A stretch of DNA of 64,000 nucleotides, from assembly GCF_001949145.1 (NCBI RefSeq), contig NW_019091498.1:552380-616379 (forward strand). The letters run 5' to 3'. The translations under genes and the position numbers were made by a program. Below the pieces are notes generated by a model, which made no database searches, was not told the DNA's origin, and worked only from the letters and a program-made list of their open reading frames with translations. Shown piece by piece: positions 1 to 12,300 of the stretch. The stretch is from Acanthaster planci. Lineage: Eukaryota > Echinodermata > Asteroidea > Valvatida > Acanthasteridae. Each line of letters begins with the position of its first letter. Position 1 is the stretch's first letter.

Positions 1-331
1 GATACAGAGAGTCCCTTGATCACACTCCAGCAAAACAAAGCTGGGAATCCAGCTAGGGGTGAAATTTCTTTGCTTATATTAGGACATTCCATTTTCCACT
101 CCGGTGGTCAAGAATGTGCCGGCCCCTGGGACTTCATCTCTGGCCACTGCCACTGTCACAACAAAAAAGGGATGACTTTTACGTAGCACGAGGTCTTAAC
201 AGAGTGCAGAGCAGATCAGCCCCAAGATTTTGAGTGTGAATAAATAAGCAGAACAACATTTCATTCAAGTTTATTGCTGGAGTTCATTCCTGCTTTACGT
301 AACCTCGTGTTGTTATCATTTACACCCACAG

Positions 332-359
332 GCTTCAACTTTTCCCGGCCGCAGACCTG
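332..359 (+). CDS. FBF1: Possible small upstream exon of the FBF1-like gene
   Basis: A 28-nt stretch between a pyrimidine-rich acceptor (cccacag at 325-331) and a gtgaga donor at 360. Read in the phase that joins to the exon at 575, it gives ASTFPGRRPG with no stop. It could equally be a noncoding 5' exon or a chance splice-site pair. If real, the start codon lies left of the window. Confidence 0.3.
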
Positions 360-3300
360 GTGAGATTTCTGCATGTATCTAGTCTTTGTTCTTGTAAAAA
401 TATCCAATATCAGTTGATTGAGAAGTTAGCAAAGATGTAATTGTGATACATATTTATTTCTCTGTTCCTTTTGTGGTGATTAGGATAAAGGTTTATTACT
501 CCCTAATGCACAGTGCATTACTTTATTTATTTCACAAGGATCTCCAGAAGAATTTCTTTTTTTTTTCCCCCCAGGGGGGGGATTAGGAATGTCATCTCCG
601 CTGAAGTCAAAGGCAGGGCTTGGATCCACTGACATGTAAGTCTTATGGCTTGAAAACCTTTGGAAGACACTTACGATTTTGCCGAAACAGCTCCCAAAAG
701 AAGCTCATGATTAACTGAATCGGTAATGATGCGAATGAATGACATCATTCCGAATCGCTTGCTATGATGTCTTTGGAAATGATGTCCTACTCTAGTTGCT
801 ATTTGGAGAGAGCTGTGTCAGTACTCCTTCACTTTTCATTAAATTGAAAGCATACATGTAGCCTATTGGACAAACAGTATAGAGTACCAAAGTGTGGCGT
901 CACTGTGAACCAGAGAGTGCAGTGCAAACGAATGGAGTACGCGCGCATGTTGGTTCACACGCTGGTTCTCACGCTAATGCCTTTTACACACTAATTGTGA
1001 GCGTGACGTATTCACTTCGGTACTCTATGGGACAGGAACAGATGCCTGTAGCTTTTTCCCAGTGTAGGCTCTTTCAGTTCTAATCTTTGTGTGAAGGTAC
1101 CAGCTACCGTTGAGTTATTTTCAAGAACTACTGTGTGTCTCAAAATGAAACAGATTGACGAGCAAACAAGTTTTTTCACCCTTCTCTCTATCGTCAGAGA
1201 TATTGTGCATATTAAATGAAGGAAGGCGTTGGAACATTTTAGACTGAAAATGGACTCTGGGTCAATCCCTCAATCATGACTTTGGTGGTCCATTGGCAAC
1301 AATCATCCCGTGAGCCAACGTTTTGCCCACATCAAGCCCCCTTCACCTGTGCCTAGAGTCTAGATGCTGAATTATTGATTGAGCCACAAATTTTTGTGGG
1401 GGGGGGAATTTTTACTTTCTGTACATCTGCAGGGTGAGCGATGATAATTTCTACAGCAATCTTGCTGCAGAGATAGATGAGGTGAGCCAATTTTGCTTGT
1501 CTAGAAAATTTCCTTCTGAATTTGAGAGTTTTGCAGAAAAGATCAGCATTACAAAATACATCATGGCAAAGTTTCTTTTTAATGTTTCTCCAAAGGTTTC
1601 CGTCTAAAAACTAGGCTTTCTTTTTTGTCTTATGCCTTCTACCCTATCGTGTCTTTATTTATACGCTATTGATGCTCAAGACATCACTTCTACCTGTAAA
1701 ACGGAAACATTGTTTTGTGAATAATTTTTGTCAAGCACTTTGTGAAAGTGCTAAAGAAAAACCAATCCTCAAAAGTAGTTTGTCTGGGCATAAATTATTG
1801 CATGCACTTCTTGACTTTGTTATAATTTTCAATTTCAGGAATCTGATGTATCGGAGGCTGATGTCAGTAAAATGTTGGCTGTAAGCATGCCTTCAGATGT
1901 CCTTCTGATGTCTTTCTGTAACAGCTTTGTCATAATACTTTAAAGAGCAATTCTTGTCAATGCTGTGACTTTCCATTTCACGTTCCTGCTTCCTTTTTAC
2001 AATTTGCATTATCACTGACTAAGTTTGGCTTGTGATGTTTAACATTGCGTTTGCTGTTCAGTCTGTTGACAGCTGCTCACTAATTTAACTTCTGTTTTTG
2101 GTTATTATGTCAGGACATGGATGACATGGACGACGCTTTGTTTGGCTCCTCCTTGAAATTGCGGCCAAGCAGCGCTGCCCCCATGCAGCCAGCACAAAAG
2201 GACAATGTTGACAAGTCCCCAAGCAAAAGCAAGCCAGGACTAGGCGAGACGTTCACTCTGGACAAGACTCTTGAAGAGGAACTGTGTAAGTTCCATGTTT
2301 CTTGCATCGTTCGCTTGGGGATGTTCTATGGGAAAAGTGGATCACTACTTTTGGATGGCAGGTGGGAGCAGCATGGGCCTGCGTTGATCTTCCTTGGCAG
2401 TGAAGCGCAAAACTTATGATTAGATAATGAGAATACTTGATAACTTTTTTCACTTGCATATGCATGCTTCTGTGTATGTTGTCACCCCAGTAGGCTGAGG
2501 CTTTGAGCACACTCACTTAAAAGAGATTGTTTAATCAGCAGTCAAGCTATGTTGCTTCCAAGCATTCGCTCTTTAGTAGAGAACCTTAAATGCTGGGTCT
2601 TTAAATTGACCGAACCAAAAGTACCAAGCGTTGCTTTCATGTACATTACAACTGTGTAATCATACTCGTAATTTTTGTTGGGTTTCACATTGAACCCCCT
2701 AAACAGCAAATCAGTTTGAGTTTAATAGATCAATTGATTTGCTTTTTTTTTTCAGCCAGGGCACTGGAAACCAGTTCCAAATTGGAAGAAAGCCCTCCGG
2801 TGAGCCCCAGGAGGGGTAACAAACCAAAGACCTCCCTCAAGAAGTTTGACTTTGGGGGTAAGTAAATACAGCCAGGGCCAAGAAAAATGGGCTTTCAGAA
2901 TTAAGGCTGTGTCCATGGTTACCATGGATCAACATATTTGTAACTGGTGAAGACCTAGCACTAATTTCAGAAAACAAGCTTCAGATGTGGCCTTAGATTC
3001 TGTTGCTTTGTCAGCAGTCTAGAATCAGTTCAAATTACAGTGTCCTGTCACACTCTCCACAAACACTCTGGCATGCTGACTTATCCTGATCATTTTGTCC
3101 ATCTGAAAAGCATAGCGCTGCTCACTGTCGAGAGTCATGTACAAAGTTGAGAACAACTGGACTGCAGTTGGACCATATCCAGGGAACATGCTGAAGAGCG
3201 TTCCAACTAGATCACTGCTAGTTCCAGTCAAGAACACCTGCTGTTCTTACTGAGAGGAATACATGTCTCCAAATGGGAACAGTGTGTTATGTGTGCCTGC

Positions 3301-6300
3301 GTACATCAACTTGGGGACAGAATGTTCCTCATGGGAATACAGCAAATTTCCATCAGAAGTACAAAGAGTTCCCAAAGGGAGTGTTCCAGTTAGAACGAGA
3401 ACCTTTCAACTTTAGAGACATTCTGTGAAGATCAATAACATTTCTTTTATGGGAAAAAGTTATTAAACAACTAACGTGGCAGCTTGTCTTCACATTAATT
3501 AAAAAAAAATTGTCAATTTGGGAGTTCAGTTCTACCACGAAAATGCTCAGAGTAAATAAAATGTGTCAATAAGGATGGCAAACAAATCGAACGATTTGAT
3601 GATGTCATAATATGGCTCTCATTCCCCCAGAGTTAATAGAAAGAACAAAGAAAGAATAGGTAAAGTAAGTTAGATGTCATTCTCGGTAAATGACCATCTA
3701 CCTGAAATTCATTAGGACCTTACTCCGGTTCAAATTGGGACGGTTCAACTTCATCACAGGATCCAGTGTTGATTAACATTGTATGTCAAAGCAATTCCAA
3801 GTCGCTCGCACTGTTCGACCTCTTTTTATTCAGTGCGAGCAAGCACAGCGCTCACGCTCGCAGGGGCGTTCGCCCCGAAATAATGAAACAGTCGTTTAAT
3901 TGTGGAGCCACACTGTGTGGTTATTAAAACAGTCTTCTGTCGGATGCTTCCGACAACTTATGTTTTCAGTTCACCTGATAAGAAGGACTTCAACTCGTAC
4001 TTTTGACGTCAATAGCAATCTTTATTTAATGTTTACATAATAGATTGGTTTGAATATAACTAAATTTCATAAAAAGTGAAATGATGAGTTATCCATGTGA
4101 TTGGTCTGTAACTATCCATGAACTTTGACATTTCTTGGCTGTGTTAGTATGCAGGATTACCCTCTCTGGGATCAGTAGGATAACTAAACTGGAGTGGTTT
4201 ACTTTTCTGTAACCCCAAAAGAGCCCGGGGGGGAGGCGGAATCCACCATGCCCCTTGACATTTTTCCCGATATCGCCCTGATGCGTTTTTTTCAGGAGCT
4301 GAGCCTTAAGGAGTGACTCTTTGTGGTCATTTTGACATCAATTTTGTGAAAATGGAATATACATGTAACGTTCTGGTGCAGCGCATATTTTTCAGAGATA
4401 GGTCAGCTATATACTTTTTCCACTTGTGGGGCTCAATGCGCGCGGGCTGGTACTCATGTAGCCTTGAACTTCAAATGACTCTAACTTCAAAACCATGTGC
4501 CTGATTGTGTTCAAACTTCACGTTTGTGACGATAAGGAGTCACAAGTTACAAATAATCAAGCATGGCACAGCTGAGTTCTGAAGGGGGCGAAATCTCTCC
4601 CTTCAAACCCCCCCCCCGGGCAGCTGTGAGATGGGCCAAAATAGCCCGGCTCTTTGGGGGTTAAAGTTATAACCTCTTACAATTTGCATGTTTGTATATT
4701 TATGACTTTACTGCTTGTGATAAAACTGTTGGTGTGAAAATCATTACCTTGACAGAGTTTGATGAGGACGACCCCCTCGCTGGTCTGTTGTCTGATGAGG
4801 ATGACAACGGAGTGACAAAAAAGCCACCGAAGAAGAAACCACTCAAGAGGAGCAAGGCAGAGGAACCACAAAAGTCGGACCCAAAGCCAGAACCAACACC
4901 CGAGCTGGATCCAGCGCCTGTGTCCAAGAACGTCGACCTGGCTGAAGATGACAAGCCAAGCAGAACACGGAAGCCGGAAAGCGTGGAAAAGGGTGAGCTT
5001 TAAACCACCTTTTCCTACTTCAGAGAATTCAGCAAGGGTTGTTCGGACCCTTTGGTCAGGATGTCATGCTGAGAGGCCCCAGAGAGCATCCAGATTGCTT
5101 CTCAATTTGTGATTGGTTTTAATATGCCATGCAGGCAGCTTTGTTGTAACGACGGCATGGTTGTAACTCTGACAATATTCAAACATATCTGAGTAGGTGG
5201 TAACGTTTGTGTTCCAGAGCAAGACGTTTGACAAGAATTACTTCTTAGGCACAATGAAGGACAGTTGTACAGAATCATTTGTTTCAAATGCGTAACAGTC
5301 TTGGATGGGAGACCAGTGTTGTAGTCACAAGTCCATCACAAGCCGCAAGGCACGAGTCCAATCGGGAGCTGTTCTAGTGAACCGTGACAGAGGCATTCCC
5401 ATGTCATTTTTCATCCTGCTTCTTGCAACTGATCTTTTGAAAGGACTTTTGATTGGACTCCTGAAAGACTTGGGTTGTCGACCAGTTCACATTCATTTCA
5501 TTTATGTGTTAACCCTCAGTATTTACACACTTCAATTTCCCTCTTAGGGGACCAATTTGTAAAGTTGGATGCATCACCCAGTAAAAAACCCAAGGGAAAA
5601 ACCATCGATTTTGACGATGACGACGATGATTCCGACATTCTTGGTAGCCTCGGCTTGGAGAAAAGTGTAAAGGGTGAGTGCCATTGCTGTGAAGGTGGAC
5701 GGTCTTAGAACACGTTGCCAGACTTGAATTGTCCAGTAGTAACGCATACAAAGTTGCTTAAGCTGAAAACCGCACTTTGTATCTCTCACCCCTTGTCCGA
5801 GTGTTCCCCTAAGATGAAGTCTATATGCTCCTAAGCATGCATGGCAAACCGAGTGACTGCAGTTAAATCTCAGTTTTCCATATCAACCATTCCATCCATT
5901 GTCTCCAGGCACGGTTGCCAAGTCCGAGGGGTCTGCTTCCACCAAGCCCTCCAGGTCACGCGGCAAGGGGGAGGCAGAGGCTGGCTTCGGGGATGAGTCG
6001 GACCTCCTAGGCAGCCTAGGTCTGGAAGCCAGCCCCAGGGGTGAGTTAATGTCTGCTGTTATTGGCCGAGTGGCATTTTCAGTGTTTCAATTTTACGTCG
6101 TGAATTTTTTCTAAAAAAGTGGGCTGCTTGATGTGCCTTGTAAAGCTGTGCGATTGAGAGAATATCGTTTGGCTGTGAATCATCCATAATCCTTCATGCT
6201 GTCAAGAAAACAGCCCGTAATATGAGCTATGCACAAGTGTACACCCGCCGTGTTCTGCCAGCAGTTTACAAGCAGAAGCAATGTCCGTTTCTAAGGTACC

Positions 6301-9300
6301 TATGACTTGCGCAAAACCATATGAGAGGTAAGTTGGCCCTTGGCAAAATTTTGCAGTTTGTTTTGGGCTTGAAGAAATGTAAATTAATCATGTCACTCGT
6401 GACTCCTTGTACGCTGCTTATCATAGCTAACCCTTGCCAGAGAGGAAAATTTGCAGCACATCTTTTTTTGCTGAGGACCCTTGAAATATGATGCTCGTAG
6501 ATATCACATAACAGTAGGTTATTGGCTGTTTCATCAAACTTGTCCACCGTCACGTCTCAGAGAGGCGTCGCAGCCGACCCGAGGACAACCGGGAGGTGGA
6601 GCAGGCTCGCAGCAAGGTCAACGAACTCTTCGGAGCAAGTAGCACCAGCAAGATGCTGGACAAGCCGCCGGCCGGCAAACAGCGACATTCGCAGTTGGAC
6701 AAGATACTGCAGAAAAAAGATAGCGGTAACTACTTCTCATGGCATCAGTGAAAGGAAGATTCCAATGGATAGTCTCAAATACATAGTCTTGTCTAATGCA
6801 AAATGAAAAGTTCTCTTATGAACGGCCTACAAACTGGGTACTTTGTATTTTTGCATCTCGAAAAGGTAACCGTATATTCTGACTTTTATCAAAGTTGATT
6901 TTTTTCATAAAATATTCGTAAAGGTTAATGTTTTCATGTCACTGGTTAACAATCATAATTAATCATTAATGATTAATTGTGTAATGTGGTCTCATGTAAA
7001 ACAGTGTTAAAACATTTGAAGCTCAAATCACAAAGGAAGATGAAACAAGGCACGTTACCTCTAATTTAATCACAGTTTGTATCATGCTAATGAATTTTAA
7101 TTTATCTTGTTTTTTTTGGGGGGGGGAATACTCAGCTCCCAAGGCCAATGTCAAAGAGGAGAAAGAGGAAAATTTCAGTTTTGGGGATTATACCCCGTCG
7201 TCAGTGACAGCACGACCTGAGTCTGCTCCGCCCTCTCGCCGCTCAGTCAGGTGAGCCTGTCATTGGCTTCTTCCATATTGTATTCCAGTGGGTTCTCGTG
7301 AAAGTTTCAAATCAGTAAAATCCCTGATGTGATGACATTGCACTTGTTTTCTTCTATGACATGTGATATTCATATTAGGTGGGATAGCGAGGTTTGTTGG
7401 TTGTTCTGTGGGTTTAGTTATTACTGATTGGTATTCCACCCAAAAGTGGACATTTGTTTAAGCCGTTACCAACCTCATTATCTTTGGGAAAAAAGACCCC
7501 GGAAATAATAAGACCTGCCACTATTGCCGTTATCTTCAATTCCCCTTTTTATTTTTTGTAAAACTTCTTTTAGTCGGGGATGACATTTGATAATTGAGGT
7601 CAGTAACAGCTTGACCAAGTTTCCACTTCTGTGTAGAATATCCCAATGGGTTGACTTAATCTTACAAAAAATGTTTGCTTGCGGTACCTGCCGCTCGTCT
7701 GATTTGTACGAGCCAGCCGAGCCAGCCGACCCTCTGCGGTGCAAGTGGTAAGATGTCTGACGTAAGAAGCAGGAAGTCGTGGTTTGAGTCCCATTCAGAT
7801 AAACTTGCGACCTTTGTTGCAAGCCTTTGGATAACACTCAGTACGCAGTGTTGATAAAATATATATATCTGATCATCCAACAGCGCATTTGGCGCCAATT
7901 ACAGGATGATAATGAGCGAAAAAGACAATGAAGTGATGTTCAGTTTAGAGGTGTAAAAAAAAAGACCCAGATAAATGTTTTGGGGAAAACCCACAGACTC
8001 AGGTAGGGACAGAAAACCCAATCCACATGTGGACCGAGCCGGATTCGAACCCGGATCACAGAGGTTAGAAACACTATGCCAAACTGACTCCTTTATTGCA
8101 ATGAAATCAAGATTTCATTTCAAAATGTAAGGTTGCTGTACATAGGAGGCCCATGGAGAGAAAAGATGAAGAAATTTTCTGCTGTAGAGGTGGGAGGAAA
8201 ACTCCATGGAATCATGGAGGGACTGATAACCAAATCCACATGCCGACCTCGGCTGGATTCGAACTCGGGTCACAGAGGCGGAAGGGGAGAAAGGTTCCAG
8301 GGTGTCAGCCTGACTCCTCCAACCTGATTACCTGCATAATAAAGGTCAACCTTTCTTTTGTATGCGTAGGTTTTCAGATGAGGACGACCTCCTGGGTGCC
8401 GGATCAGACCGGTCCCGGTCCCGAGCTGGCATGTCGCCCTACCTGGAGGAGCCTGCGCAGAGACCCAGGAGCGCTGCGGCAGGTATGGTCGGCAGCCGCA
8501 GGTCAGGCAAGAACTCCAAGCCCGGCGCGGCTGCCGAGGACAACTGGCTGGAGCTGGCTACCGGAACCGACGGCGCAAAGCCCGACGAGAAATCAGACAC
8601 CGGAAAACAGAAAGCATCAGCCACTGGTAGGTGGCGTCAAGAAGTACTTCTCATTTATTGTGTGAAAGATCTTGGTTCTTATTGCAAGAATTGCCCGTTG
8701 ATGAATTATATGTGACCTGTCACCTCAAAATGAGCTGAAAGTTGGAATTTTCAAAAATTGAGATATTGGTATTTTTTAATTCTGCAGAAAGACAGCTCTC
8801 CAGTGGTATATACATGGAACACTGTGGGTAAAAGTATAAGGTGATAATGTGACATTATTCTGGCAGCTTTGCGTCTCTGTTCCTGACATTGTTTCAACAT
8901 TTTAGACCAGGCACGATTGATGCTATTGTCAAAATTGCTTAGAAAATAGCATTTTTACTACACAATCCAGCAAAATATTTGGAATTAAATAGGAGACAGG
9001 ATGTTCTTTCTAAATATTTCCAAACCCCAAAATTGACCCCGACTTCATTATGATTTTGAACCTACAATGCGACTTTACTCTCATTTTGTCGTGACGGGTC
9101 TCATATCAGTCCAATTGCTGTTAAAGCTTGGAGTCCTGCATTGTGGAATGCGAGTGTCCCTCATTTATGGTAACGCGGCACATTTTCAGTCTGAGAGGGT
9201 GAAGTATATTTACAACCCAGGAATCTAGGAATACCAGTTGATGACTTAATACTGCACGAGTCAACTATAATTGGATTTGACCCGAGCACTATGCAATACT

Positions 9301-12300
9301 GTTTACATTTCATGACCCCGTGACTATTAAATGTGCTCACATGACCCCTCGCCTGGTGCTGACCCATTAAGCTTAAAGAACTGTCGTCCTTCTTCACCCC
9401 CTCCAGATAAAAATCTGAGGGTGGAGTCATCACCACAGCACAGACCTCCCCTCACCACTTCAGAATCCTCAACAAAACATGAGACAAGAGCCTCCCCTGA
9501 GAAAGTAAAGAAAGAACCACCTGCTAGGGTGCCCTCTGCAGCTGACTATCTGGGACTGTCAGACACTGATATAGACTTGGACTCCTTAGTTCAGTAAGTG
9601 TTTTTGTTAAGTGTCTGACACTATATCATCTGCCGTGACAAAAGGTGGTTGTTACAATCAGTATATTCGATGTAATGCCTAAGTGACATTAACAGACATT
9701 GCAATTGAAAGTCAACACTGTGAATGGAAATGGGAATTTTTGTGAAAAAAATTGCCGTTCAGATTCGCATTCATATTTCTCTCATACTGTTGTGAAAATA
9801 TTTTCCCACTTGTGTGAAAAGGCTTGAAAATGTTTTCCCACTTGCGTGTTAAGGTGTGAAAATATTTTTCCCGTTCTGGGAAATTGAGAAAAAATTCAAA
9901 ATGATAATGAAGATGCATGCAATAAATGTGAAAATAAAAGACTATTGTATGGAGAATGCAGGCCTGAAGGGATTTTCCAATCTAACCTCTTGTAAAGGAA
10001 ATATTTGTATGACCCTCCTTTGTTCCAGACCCAAAGCACTCACTCCAAGCAATGAGACACCCATGGATTCCACCTTAGATGACCCCTTCAGCGCACCTAC
10101 TAAAAGGGATACAATGTAAGAGAAACTTAGCAGAGATCTTAGAAGAAAAGCTGATCTTTTGGACTAGTTGCTCTTAAAACCTTTCTCTCCGTGCAGGTAG
10201 AAAAGGCATGCAACAAGATACAGCTAATGACTTGATCTCTGTTAGTGCCAGATTACCAGTGAATACAAGGCACTTTTCCCTGCTCACCAGGCCACAAACT
10301 TACTCTCTCTCTCTCTGGGGGCCGCGGTCTGTAACGCAAAGCTGCCATTTCAGGTATACCAGGGGTTAATGGCCAATGAAACACGATACTCACTCTGCCT
10401 CCACAGTTATCATTTCTGCTCGTGGGTGGAGAGAGGCAAGTGGGAGGCAATGTGACTTGTCCAAGGTCACAACATGTAACCGACAGCTAGATTGTACTCC
10501 CAACCTGGGTGACTTGTCCTTTTTTTTTATCAGGGGGTTGACATCCTTGGTCCAGTTTGTTTTTTCCAAGTTGTGAGGTTGTAAGCAAGTCTTCAGCCAG
10601 TAACTACTGTTTCCACAAGTTCCTTGTTATTCGAAGTGGTTTAATGTTGAAGTCGGACTCAAGCTGCGAAGTCCACTCTGGGGTTAGCATTGTTGATATC
10701 TATGTCAAAAGTTTCTTGTGTTTGCTGTTTTTGTCCTGAAGATCACCTTTTCCGTGGGATGGTTCAAGCGGCAGAGCCAGGCCAGACAGGCTACCAGCAA
10801 CAAGCACGCCCCAACCCACAGGTAAGACCCAACACAGTTACCAAAATTGACCATGATAAGTGACAGAGTAAAAGTTAACCTCTCTTAAACATAAAAAAGC
10901 TATTTTTTTTTACCATCTCACAGCTGGGGAGGGGACGGCATGAGGTCAACTACCACCTGGGTCATTTTAAACATTGGGGTCCAACTTTTTTTCACGTCCC
11001 TGTCACATCTGACATATGATTTGGTGAGTTCAGAACACATTCTGCAATTTCCAAGAATGATGAATTAATGCAAATTACCTGCCAAACAAATAGAAATAGA
11101 GACCGATTTCAGTGATATTTCCATGTCAAATTACACAGGCCGGGTGTAACAGGGACACAAAAATGTCACACTTTGGACTCCATGTTTATAGAATATCAAA
11201 TCAGTGCTCTGAAATGTGTGATTGCTGAGCTTTCGGTAACTGAGTACCTTCTTCAGGGCAAGCAGATTCAGTTCCATGCCTGATCCATATGCCTGATCGG
11301 TTTGAAACTTAGCATGCAAGTAAAGACATTCATTATCAGTGCAAAAGTGAAGTTCAGTAGGACATGTTGATGTGATCCGTTCATTTGAAGTTCATGGGCT
11401 CATGTATGTTGGCCCGTGCGCATAGATGATTGAGCATGTCAGTGGAAAACATGTGGAGTTTTGGCTGACCTGGCTTGGAATTACTTGCATTGTGCGAGAA
11501 TGCCATGTCTTTTTTTTCCAAATTGGTGTCAAACTGACTGCAAGATATTACTGAAATAGAGACCTCCTTGAGGCTCGGTGCATAAACCAGAAAAAAATGT
11601 TGAGGGGGTGCAGATTCCACTTCAGCTCTTTTAAGGTTAAAATGGAACGTTCCAATGGATAACTAAAAGTGGACAAGTGATATTGGAACAACTCACTCAT
11701 AGATGGTTCACAGTTTGAAAGAGATCTGGTTCAGTAAGCACATTCCAAACAGCAACACTGCCCATTAGTATGTATGATATGTGAGGTGTTTTTATTTGGC
11801 AGTTGTGCAGACTTTTCGAGAGTTCAAAGTGACAAAATATGACAATTTAATGCAGCATGACTTGGTGTTAGCCTGCCACTAGACAGATTCTCTGGGTATA
11901 GTGTTAAGCTTAAAAATATCCCATCTTTCTTAAAAAAAAGGACCACCCATTGTTACCGAAGGTATAATAAACATTCCCCACGAATGTTACACTCGTAAGT
12001 GTTATTACACACAATGACATCTCCCAATTCCTCACACCAGAATGTTGGTAAATTGTATTTCTAATAGCAAGTTGGACTCTCCAGCAAAATACTGAAATAA
12101 CTTGTACACTTTGTCGTACTTTGCTCCATCAGACAACGACAACTTTGACGTAGACGAGGACGTGGAAGAAAAAGACCCACTGCAGACCAGCGTCATGGCG
12201 CAGCAACTGCAACAGCTGCAGAAAATGGAAGAGCAACAGCAGCAGTGGAAGACACCACCTGCCAGGCAGCCATCTAGCGACAGGCTCCCCACCACTCAGC

